From: Stackebrandtia nassauensis DSM 44728
GTDB taxonomy: Bacteria; Actinomycetota; Actinomycetes; Mycobacteriales; Micromonosporaceae
Reading direction: 5' to 3'
DNA: 64,000 bases
NCBI RefSeq assembly: GCF_000024545.1
Contig: NC_013947.1
Location: 62,001 to 126,000, forward strand
A program made the position numbers and the translations under genes. The notes under the pieces are model-generated. The model had not been told where the DNA came from, ran no database searches, and saw only the letters and a program-made list of their open reading frames with translations. Shown piece after piece: positions 1 to 6,188 of this stretch. The stretch's first letter is position 1. Each line of letters begins with the position of its first letter.

Positions 1-539
1 GGCTGCGCTGGCCAGGCTTGAGCGTGTTGGTCGTGCTGTACCTGGCGGCGGCCGCGCTGATCATGGTCGGCGAGGACAGTGGCGGCGCCTCGTCCGGTCA
101 GTTGGTCGGGGCGCTGGCCGTCACCGCCGCGCTGGCGCTGTTCGCGTTCACGCTGGGCCGTCGTCGGCGGGACCGGCGCGATCGCAGGGTGCCCGCCCCG
201 CTGCTGGTCTTCGCGGTCGCGGCGCCGGTGTCGTTCGGGTTCAACATGCTCGGCTACTCGATCTCGGACACCGTGATCGTGGTCGGCCTTCTGGTCGCGG
301 TGGCGGCGGCCGTGACCTACCTGTCGGGCTCCCGCGCCTGGACCGGCCGCCACGTCGCGGCGCTGGCCAGCGGCACGCTGCTCGGCCGGGTCGGCATCGG
401 TTTCCTGACCGACCCGCTCGGCGATGTCTCGGCGGTGGCCCACGCCGGGCACAGTGTCTTCTTCCTGCTGATGGCGCTGGGCCTGTGGCTGTTGGCTGAC
501 CGCCGCAGCCGAGCCACGCCCGCGACTGACGTGGCGTGA
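1..539 (+). CDS. Polytopic membrane protein, 5' end outside window
   Basis: The reading frame is open to the window edge, so the first residues are missing; an in-frame TTG at 18 is only a default start. The visible part (about 175 residues) is almost entirely hydrophobic, with roughly five to six membrane segments (near VLVVLYLAAAALIMVG, ALAVTAALALFAFTL, LLVFAVAAPVSFGF, a valine-rich segment and SVFFLLMALGLWLLA). One basic loop (RRRRDRRDRR) follows the second helix and probably lies in the cytoplasm. I recognise no family signature. It ends with TGA at 537-539, and the next gene is convergent. Confidence 0.6.
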   Translation, partial: LRWPGLSVLVVLYLAAAALIMVGEDSGGASSGQLVGALAVTAALALFAFTLGRRRRDRRDRRVPAPLLVFAVAAPVSFGFNMLGYSISDTVIVVGLLVAVAAAVTYLSGSRAWTGRHVAALASGTLLGRVGIGFLTDPLGDVSAVAHAGHSVFFLLMALGLWLLADRRSRATPATDVA

Positions 540-601
540 CGGGCTGGCGGGCGGTGGCCAGTGGCCTCGCCCGCCGCCGCACCGGCTCGCGATGGCCGGT
601 G

Positions 602-683
602 CGGTTACCAGGAAGCCCGCTCGCCGGGCCGCTCCGGCCCGGTGCTGATCGAGCCGATGGCTCGGCTACCAGGAAGCCCGCTC
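602..683. repeat. Direct repeat copying the 3' end of the adjacent gene
   Basis: Positions 602-622 and 663-683 match at 20 of 21 bases. The second copy is the 3' end of the MDMPI gene ending at 666 (minus strand; final residues ERASW and stop). The first copy, 61 bp further downstream, again encodes ERASW and a stop (TAA at 605-607). It looks like a local duplication, or the last trace of a deleted paralogue. Confidence 0.7.
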
Positions 684-1208
684 AGCGCGGAACGTCGCCG
701 ACGGTTCCGGCAGCTCGATGTCCGCGAACTGCTTCGGCCAGTCGGCGGCCCGATACTCCAGGCCCAGGTCCACATGGTGCAGTTCGACCTCGGCCAACCG
801 CCGCGACACGGTCTGCTCGGCCGGGAACAGCTCGCTGTTCAGCACCCTCACCTGGGCACCCCACGCGTCGTCGGACGTCTCGGCGACCTTGGCGAGGAAC
901 CGCTCGGCGGACGCCCGCAGGTCGGCCACGAGCTCGTCGGCGCTTCGCCCCGAACCCGCCTCGATGTCGGCGGCGCGCGACTCCTGGCTCGCGTACGCCG
1001 GGGTCTCGACCCCCGTACTGGCCCAGGTCAGCAGGTTGCACATCGCGTCGGCCTGCCGCGCGACATGCGTCAGGACGTGGCCCCGGCTCCAGCCGGGCAG
1101 CAGCGAGTCGGCCCGCAGCTGCGCGTCGCTGAGACCTCGGACGGTGTCGATTAGCCGATCGGTTGCGGGACCTAGCAAGGCCAGTGCCTCGGTTCGTTGT
1201 GCGCTCAT
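666..1208 (-). CDS. MDMPI/DinB-fold protein (maleylpyruvate isomerase family)
   Basis: A 180-residue protein of the mycothiol-dependent maleylpyruvate isomerase N-terminal family, a DinB-like four-helix bundle. The family uses three histidines to hold a metal and act on mycothiol adducts. Visible markers are the PGWSRGHVLTHVARQADAM segment (about residues 39-57) with the first metal histidine, and the late ELHHVDLGLEY segment (about 142-152) with further histidines. Most such actinobacterial paralogues have no known substrate, so isomerase activity should not be assumed. It is the first of three family members within 3 kb, with 26 bp between it and the next gene upstream on the same strand. 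Confidence 0.8.
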   Translation of the reverse strand: MSAQRTEALALLGPATDRLIDTVRGLSDAQLRADSLLPGWSRGHVLTHVARQADAMCNLLTWASTGVETPAYASQESRAADIEAGSGRSADELVADLRASAERFLAKVAETSDDAWGAQVRVLNSELFPAEQTVSRRLAEVELHHVDLGLEYRAADWPKQFADIELPEPSATFRAERASW

Positions 1209-1234
1209 CGGCGAACTCTAACCGCGCCAGCCCG

Positions 1235-1921
1235 CTAGGCCAGCACCACCAGCCGCCGTCGCAGTCGCTCCGGCAGCCGGTCCTCGTCGAGCCGACCCGA
1301 GGTCGCCTCGACCAGGTCCGCCGTGGACAGTCGCGCCTTCTCGTCGCCGAAAGACACCTCGTAGCCGTCACCCGAGGGCTCCACCGTCACGCCCTTGCCG
1401 TACTCGGCCAGCGCGTCGCGGGCGAACTCCAGCCGCCAGGCCAGCCGGTCGTCCCGCTCCGCCTCGGTCACCGGCACCGCGATGTCGTCCGCGTGGATCG
1501 CGTACTCGCACGCGAAGAACCAGGTCTGCCGCCCCAGCGGGTACTCCCCGGCCTGGGTGTCGATGACGGCGTCGACGCCGCGTTCCCGCAGTCGCGGATG
1601 CGACTCGGCGACCTGCTCCCGCCACCGCCGCAACAGTTCGTCGGTCGGGGTCTCGGCGTGCCGCCGGATCAGGAACTCGTTGAGCTGTTCGTAGCCGACG
1701 CCCTGGCCGGCCTGGTTCGCGTACGCGTCGACGGTGCCGTCCAGCCCGGCGCGGATGTAGTCCTCGATGCCGCTCAGGTGAGCCAGCATCGCCTTGCGGT
1801 CCCAGCCGGGGCAGCGGCTCTCGACCCGCCACTCGTCCGGGCTCAGTCCGCTGAGGAACGCGTCCACCCGCCGGGTTTCGGCGTCGAGCCTGTCGAAAGG
1901 ATTGTCGGTCACGGCCGTCAC
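1235..1921 (-). CDS. MDMPI/DinB-fold protein (maleylpyruvate isomerase family)
   Basis: A 228-residue mycothiol-dependent isomerase-type protein. The frame stays open far upstream but the plausible starts are GTG at 1921 or GTG at 1912 (VTAVTDNPFDRLD). The N-terminal helix bundle carries SRCPGWDRKAMLAHLSGIE with the first metal histidine. The second conserved region is ACEYAIHADDIAVPV. A C-terminal extension of about 60 residues (EYGKGVTVEPSGDGYEVSFG) resembles the small alpha/beta domain that often follows the bundle. Together with its two neighbours it makes a paralogous cluster, probably for thiol-adduct chemistry or detoxification; the substrate is unknown. Confidence 0.78.
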   Translation of the reverse strand: MTAVTDNPFDRLDAETRRVDAFLSGLSPDEWRVESRCPGWDRKAMLAHLSGIEDYIRAGLDGTVDAYANQAGQGVGYEQLNEFLIRRHAETPTDELLRRWREQVAESHPRLRERGVDAVIDTQAGEYPLGRQTWFFACEYAIHADDIAVPVTEAERDDRLAWRLEFARDALAEYGKGVTVEPSGDGYEVSFGDEKARLSTADLVEATSGRLDEDRLPERLRRRLVVLA

Positions 1922-1971
1922 TCTACGTCCGCACCACCGTTCCAGGCCAGGACTCGGCGATGCCTGTTGGA

Positions 1972-2622
1972 TCACTCGCCGAACAGCTCGCGCACCGCCG
2001 CCTCGGTGCCGACCCGGGTCAACAGGTCCCGCACGGCTTCGCGGGCGTGGCCGAGCACCTTGCGGCTGTCGTGCAGCTGCCGGTGCATGTTGGCGTGCCG
2101 GATAAGCGCGTCCAGTTCGAAGACCAGCCGCTCCGCGACGACGTCGGGGCGCAGCTGTCCGGCTTCGCGGGCGGCGACCGCCTGTTGCTCCAGCAGGTTG
2201 CTCCACCGGTTGTGGATCTTGGCGAGGGCGTCGTGGATGCGGCCCGGTCGGGAGTTGAACTCGGCGCCGACGGTGGAGAAGAAGCAGCCGCCGGGGAAGG
2301 TCTCGATCTCGATGTGGTGCAACCAGCCGTCGGTCAGGTACCACAGCCGGGGCAGGCCCACGGGCTGTTCGGCGGCGGGGGCGATGACGGCCCGGCCGAA
2401 GCGTTCGGCGGCGTGCGTGATCACGTCCAGCTGGAGCTCCAACTTCGATCCGAAGTGGAGCAGGGCGCCGCTCTTGCTGATGCCGAGTTCGGCGGCGAGT
2501 TTGCCGATGGACAGGCCGTCGAGTCCGGAGATCGAGGCCAGATCGACGGCACGGTCGAGGATCGCCCGCCGTTTGGCGTTGCCTCGTTCCAGTCGACCGT
2601 CGGTCCGCGACTCGCACTCCAT
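1972..2622 (-). CDS. TetR-family transcriptional regulator
   Basis: A 216-residue TetR-type repressor. The DNA-binding domain occupies about residues 15-65, with AKRRAILDRAVDLASISG leading into the helix-turn-helix LSIGKLAAELGISKSGALLHF. The ligand-binding C-terminal half resembles the TetR_C group that contains WYLTDGWLHHIEIETFPGGC. It is divergent from the MDMPI-fold gene at 2712, and a palindromic operator lies between them, so it most likely represses that gene and itself. An inducer cannot be read from the sequence. Confidence 0.88.
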   Translation of the reverse strand: MECESRTDGRLERGNAKRRAILDRAVDLASISGLDGLSIGKLAAELGISKSGALLHFGSKLELQLDVITHAAERFGRAVIAPAAEQPVGLPRLWYLTDGWLHHIEIETFPGGCFFSTVGAEFNSRPGRIHDALAKIHNRWSNLLEQQAVAAREAGQLRPDVVAERLVFELDALIRHANMHRQLHDSRKVLGHAREAVRDLLTRVGTEAAVRELFGE

Positions 2623-2672
2623 GGCATTCAGTCTGACCCACCCCGCTGAGGTTCGGTAATCCTTCCCACTAA

Positions 2673-2694
2673 AGTATATGAACGACCGTTCGTT
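2673..2694. promoter_or_regulatory. Candidate TetR operator with overlapping tetR -10
   Basis: AACGACCGTTCGTT at 2681-2694 is an inverted repeat pairing at 6 of 7 positions, a usual TetR operator layout. On the minus strand TATACT (2673-2678) makes a good -10 for the regulator, directly beside the palindrome. The plus-strand gene starts at 2712 behind AAAGGAG (2698-2704), so binding here could block both directions. Confidence 0.55.
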
Positions 2695-2711
2695 TATAAA
2701 GGAGAAGTGCC

Positions 2712-3290
2712 ATGGATCATCGCCAGCAATACCGGCAGGCGCAGCTCGACCTCGTCGACATCGTCAGGAACCTGAAGGACGAAGACCTGGACGCGCCGAC
2801 GACCTGCAGTGGCTGGACGGTTCGCGACATCCTCAAACACGTCACCCAGAACGCGTACTCGACGGCGGCGAAGCTGCGCGACGAGGAATACGACCCCGAG
2901 ACCGACGAACGACTCGGCAACGACCTCCGGGAGGAGTTCCCGCTCGCCTCCGACGCGGCGTGGGAGTACAACAAGCAGGACAAGGTGTTGGAGCAGAAGA
3001 TCCAGTTCGCCGGCACCGAACAACCGGGCTGGGTGGCGCTGGCGTTCCAGTTCGCCGACATCCTCGTCCACCAGTGGGACATCAGCCACTCGCTGTCGCG
3101 GCCGATCACGCTGCGGCCCGACGCGGTCGCCGACGCCACCACGATCGCCGGGATGATCCCCGACGGCGACGAGTTCCGCGGCCCGGGCAAGCCCTTCGGC
3201 CGCATCGTCGCCACCGACTCCGACGACCCGCAGGACAAGCTGCTGGCCATCACCGGCCGCGACCCGCGCTGGACCCCCGCCGCGGCCTGA
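2712..3290 (+). CDS. MDMPI/DinB-fold protein (TIGR03086-like)
   Basis: A 192-residue DinB-superfamily protein of the actinobacterial TIGR03086-like group. Key segments are TTCSGWTVRDILKHVTQNA (about residues 29-47, first metal histidine) and the later FADILVHQWDISHSL (about 115-129, second histidine). It has a strong ribosome binding site and lies just past the operator shared with the divergent TetR gene, which suggests inducible expression against a toxic compound. Metal-dependent thiol transfer is the family expectation; the reaction is unknown. A hairpin terminator follows the stop. Confidence 0.82.
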   Translation: MDHRQQYRQAQLDLVDIVRNLKDEDLDAPTTCSGWTVRDILKHVTQNAYSTAAKLRDEEYDPETDERLGNDLREEFPLASDAAWEYNKQDKVLEQKIQFAGTEQPGWVALAFQFADILVHQWDISHSLSRPITLRPDAVADATTIAGMIPDGDEFRGPGKPFGRIVATDSDDPQDKLLAITGRDPRWTPAAA

Positions 3291-3303
3291 CCCCGTGACG
3301 AGA

Positions 3304-3340
3304 ACCGGCCCGCGTCGCTGTTCGGCGCGGGCCGGTCTTT
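3304..3340 (+). terminator. Intrinsic terminator
   Basis: ACCGGCCCGCG (3304-3314) pairs perfectly with CGCGGGCCGGT (3326-3336), followed by CTTT. It separates convergent genes ending at 3290 and 3346. Confidence 0.8.
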
Positions 3341-3345
3341 CGTCG

Positions 3346-3903
3346 CTACCCTCCGGCTTCGGCGCGCTTCTTCAGCGCCTTGTTCATGGCCTTGAACTGC
3401 GGCAGGGTGTCGCCGTCGAGCCAGCTCTGCATCGGCGGCACCAGCGCTCCGGTGAAGTCCTCGCTTTGGATGAGCCTGGTTCCGCTGCCGCGCTTGATGA
3501 GCCGGAACGAGTGCTCGCCGTCGAACAGCAGACCCGGGCTGAGCTTGCCGATCCAGCGCAGCTCCTTGCCCGGTTCGACGACCAGGACGGTGGGGGTGAA
3601 CTCGGTTTCGGTGCCGTCGGCACCGCGCATCAGGTTGGTGATGGTCCCGCCTTCCTTCAGACCTCCCTTGGAGGACACCAGGAACGGGTTCCAGTCGGGG
3701 TAGGACTCGCGGTCGACGAGCACCTCCCAGACCTTGTCGGGCGGGGCGTCGATGTCGATGCTCGCGGTCAGGGTGTAGACGTGCAGGTTCGCCCAGGCGG
3801 TGTATCCGGCGAGCAGGACGACCAGCACGGACAGTCCAATGAGAATCCGGTTACGCAGCTTCCTGGGCTTGGGCGGGGGGTCGGGCGGATCGGAGGGGGG
3901 CAT
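3346..3903 (-). CDS. Membrane-anchored SRPBCC-family protein
   Basis: A 185-residue protein. A proline-rich cytoplasmic start and basic residues precede one membrane helix (ILIGLSVLVVLLAGYTAW, about 20-37). The rest is a START/SRPBCC (polyketide cyclase/dehydrase) domain: VYTLTASIDIDAPPDKVWEVL, then YPDWNPFLV and late strands with FDGEHSFRLI. The fold binds hydrophobic ligands, here probably outside the membrane. The start is supported by TAAGGAG six bases upstream. The substrate is unknown. Confidence 0.75.
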   Translation of the reverse strand: MPPSDPPDPPPKPRKLRNRILIGLSVLVVLLAGYTAWANLHVYTLTASIDIDAPPDKVWEVLVDRESYPDWNPFLVSSKGGLKEGGTITNLMRGADGTETEFTPTVLVVEPGKELRWIGKLSPGLLFDGEHSFRLIKRGSGTRLIQSEDFTGALVPPMQSWLDGDTLPQFKAMNKALKKRAEAGG

Positions 3904-4004
3904 GTTTCTCCTTAGGGGTCAACAGAATCGTACGGCTGTATACCGGATATCGCTGACCCTCCACTGTCAAGAACAATTGCGGGATTTCGACAGTCCTTAA
4001 GAGA

Positions 4005-4045
4005 TTTTCCACAGGGCGGAACTTATCCACAGGCTCTGTGGATAA
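4005..4045. other. DnaA-box cluster with inverted perfect boxes
   Basis: Two perfect TTATCCACA boxes face each other at 4023-4031 and 4037-4045, forming an inverted repeat with 10-base arms (TTATCCACAG / CTGTGGATAA) and a 3-base spacer. A third box with one mismatch, TTTTCCACA, is at 4005-4013. The surrounding 60 bp are AT-richer than the neighbourhood. The flanking genes are not replication genes, so this is more likely a DnaA titration or control site than oriC. Confidence 0.6.
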
Positions 4046-4057
4046 CCCTGTGTATTT

Positions 4058-4840
4058 CTATCCCGCCAGCAGACGATTGACTTCCCGCACAATCACTTCG
4101 GGACGGTCTATATGCATCATGTGCTTGGCACCCCGCACGACTTCGTGGCGCCCGTTCGGAAACAGGGCCGCCAGCCGCCGGTGCGCGGCGATCCAGTGCC
4201 TGCTGTCCCGGCTCTTCGGGTCGGTGCCCACGGCGGTCAGCACGACGACGGGCACCTCGGGCGCGTGGCTGGTAGCGCGCGACTTCGCCAGGGCCGCCGC
4301 GAAATCCCGGAACGCCAACTCCTCAGCGGCGGCGGCCACCAGCGTCTCGCCGCGCCGGTACACCGACCGGGTAGCCGCGACCACCCCGGCGCCGGGCCGC
4401 CGCAACGCCACCGCCCGCAGCGAAAGGCTCCACAGCGCGGGCCCGAGGTGGCGGGCGAGCCCGGTGACGTCGAGCGCCTTCCCGAGGGCCCCGGCCCCGT
4501 GGAACGCCGCCCGGACCAGCCCCGCCTCGATCGCCCCGCGCCCCGTGGCGTCGGGGTCCCAGGACGGATCCACCAACACCAGCCCCGCCACCGGATACCG
4601 CCGCGCGTAAGCCTCGGCGATGAGCGCCCCAAACGAATGAGCGACCACCACGGGCGGCCCCAACCGATGCCCCACAACAAGATCCCGCACCCGCACGATC
4701 TCGTCGGCGAGCGTGGGAAACGTCTGGTGCCGAGTCCGATCGGCGATGAGCACGGTCCCCGCGTCCGCCAACGCGGTCTCGACCGGCCGCCAGGTCCAAC
4801 GGCTGTCGGCCAGCCCGGTGAGGATCACGACATCGCTCAT
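4058..4840 (-). CDS. Alpha/beta hydrolase
   Basis: A 260-residue alpha/beta-hydrolase fold protein. The nucleophile elbow is AHSFG (about residues 67-71). An early loop ILTGLADSRWTWRPV takes the oxyanion-hole position, and a late GAKHMMHIDRPE supplies the catalytic histidine. Esterase, lactonase and haloperoxidase-like roles are all possible. Its ATG overlaps the stop of the small repeat ORF upstream (ATGA, 4837-4840), which indicates translational coupling in the lysX chain. The DnaA-box cluster lies just past its 3' end. Confidence 0.82.
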   Translation of the reverse strand: MSDVVILTGLADSRWTWRPVETALADAGTVLIADRTRHQTFPTLADEIVRVRDLVVGHRLGPPVVVAHSFGALIAEAYARRYPVAGLVLVDPSWDPDATGRGAIEAGLVRAAFHGAGALGKALDVTGLARHLGPALWSLSLRAVALRRPGAGVVAATRSVYRRGETLVAAAAEELAFRDFAAALAKSRATSHAPEVPVVVLTAVGTDPKSRDSRHWIAAHRRLAALFPNGRHEVVRGAKHMMHIDRPEVIVREVNRLLAG

Positions 4841-5070
4841 GCCCGGCTCCCCGCCGCGTGGGTCGTCGGTCGCTCATGGACGGCGATCGCGGCCATGCCC
4901 GGCTCCCGCGCGTTGGTCAGCTGTTGGCTGTGGGCGGCGCTGGGGTTGATGACGCAGTCTTCCGTCTTGCCGCGTCGGTGGCTGATCGGTCGTGGTTGCC
5001 GACGGGGTTCACGAGGCTGGCTCCCGGCCGCGTCGGTTGTCGGCCGGTCGTGGACGGCGATGTGGGTCAT
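4837..5070 (-). CDS. Small repeat protein of the lysX operon (77 aa)
   Basis: Previously easy to miss because a longer frame covers it. ATG at 5070 overlaps the stop of the DUF998-like gene by ATGA, and its own stop overlaps the hydrolase ATG by ATGA. The 77-residue product starts and ends with copies of one unit: MTHIAVHDRPTTDAAGS and, 58 residues later, MAAIAVHERPTTHAAGS. The linker is basic and proline-rich with one cysteine. At DNA level the copies are about 174 bp apart. I know no homologue. It could be a real coupled peptide or a decayed duplicated segment; the two intact ATGA junctions favour translation. Confidence 0.5.
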   Translation of the reverse strand: MTHIAVHDRPTTDAAGSQPREPRRQPRPISHRRGKTEDCVINPSAAHSQQLTNAREPGMAAIAVHERPTTHAAGSRA

Positions 5071-6188
5071 GGTCGCGCCCCGTTCGTGTCGACGGCCGTT
5101 GGCTGCTCGCTGGGGGCGAGGTTGGCCGTCGCTGTCCGTGCGGCGGTGGGGTCGCTGCTGGTTGCGCGCCAGGTTCGCAGCGCCAGCCACACCAGCCAGG
5201 CCGACACGATGAGGAGCTGAAGCCTTTGGGCCACACCGACGAGGTGATCCGTCGCGACGGCGAGCATCGTCGCGGCTGTCGCCGCGACCATGAGCCCGCT
5301 CAGGACCCACGCGGTCACGGTGCGCCAGGCCCACGCGAACGCGATCAGCCCCACGAACGGAGCCGCCGCCGCCAAGCTGCTCGACAGCGTGTGGATCTGG
5401 TGCCGCAGCGGTACCTTCCCGGCGACCTCGGCGGTGGCGCAGGTCGGGTCCAGCGAGGGTGCGCAGGACATGTTGAACAGTCCCGCGTCCAGCATGGTGA
5501 ACACGCCGAAGGCGACCACGCAGGCCCAGCCCAGCCACGGCCGCCGCCGCAGCGCCCACAACCCCGCGACGCAAGCCGCCGCACCCGCGACCAGGTCACC
5601 GATCCGAAACGCCAGCGACCCGGGCTGATCGGAGGCGGCCAGCTCGCTGGCGTAGGACACGACGGGGCCCAGTCCCGGGTTGACCCAGCCGCCCAGCAAC
5701 CAGCTCGCGTACACGACTCCCGAGGCAAGCAACGCGATGGCCACGACCCGAGTCCCAACGCTCGACCCGTGTGGCTCGTCGGCCTGGAGTGGGCCGGCCG
5801 CCGCGGGGCGGCTTGCCCCAGACGGGGGGTGGCCGTCCGCGCTCTGACGGCTCGCGTCGGCTTGCCGCGGGGCGACTGGCTCGGGGTGGGCGGCTGTGCC
5901 TGGCCCCGGCCCAGAGCCAGAGCCAGAGTCAGAGCCGGGCCCAAGCTCGGGGTGGGTGGCTGTGCCTTGCCCAGGGCCAGCGTCGGCGCCAAGCTCAAGC
6001 CCAGGCTCCGAGCCAAGGCCAGCGTCAGGCTCAAGGCCAAGCTCAGAGCCGGAGCCGGGCCCAAGCTCAGGCTCCGAGCCAGGACCAGCGTCGAAGCCAA
6101 GCTCAGGGCCGGGGCCAGCGTCGGAGGCAGGCTCGCGCCCGAGCTCGGGGTCGGGGGCGCGCGGGTCGGGTGGTGGGGTGGCGGTCAT
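5067..6188 (-). CDS. DUF998-like membrane protein with repetitive N-terminus
   Basis: A 373-residue protein in two parts. The first 150 residues are low-complexity repeats of Gly, Pro, Glu, Asp, Ser and Leu (such as DAGPGPELGF and GLGSEPGLELG). The second part has about six membrane helices with VGTRVVAIALLASGVVYASW, LAFRIGDLVAGAAACVAG and LIVSAWLVWLALRTW, resembling DUF998 proteins. The ATG at 6188 was chosen because ATGA overlaps the lysX stop; the frame is open further upstream only as a shadow of lysX. Coupling to lysX suggests a role in the same membrane-lipid modification, which is inference. Confidence 0.72.
   Translation of the reverse strand: MTATPPPDPRAPDPELGREPASDAGPGPELGFDAGPGSEPELGPGSGSELGLEPDAGLGSEPGLELGADAGPGQGTATHPELGPGSDSGSGSGPGPGTAAHPEPVAPRQADASRQSADGHPPSGASRPAAAGPLQADEPHGSSVGTRVVAIALLASGVVYASWLLGGWVNPGLGPVVSYASELAASDQPGSLAFRIGDLVAGAAACVAGLWALRRRPWLGWACVVAFGVFTMLDAGLFNMSCAPSLDPTCATAEVAGKVPLRHQIHTLSSSLAAAAPFVGLIAFAWAWRTVTAWVLSGLMVAATAATMLAVATDHLVGVAQRLQLLIVSAWLVWLALRTWRATSSDPTAARTATANLAPSEQPTAVDTNGARP
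5890..6165. repeat. Low-complexity tandem repeat inside the DUF998-like gene
   Basis: Imperfect repeats built from the words GAGCC, AAGCTC, GGGCC and GCCAGCGTC, with larger units of roughly 39-57 bp. The repeat removes stop codons from several frames on both strands, so long spurious open frames cross it. The encoded peptide is acidic and Gly/Pro/Leu-rich. Confidence 0.7.

Noticed and set aside
4005-4045. DnaA boxes read as the replication origin
   Set aside because: There are only three boxes and no dnaA, dnaN, recF or gyr genes nearby; an actinobacterial oriC has many more boxes.
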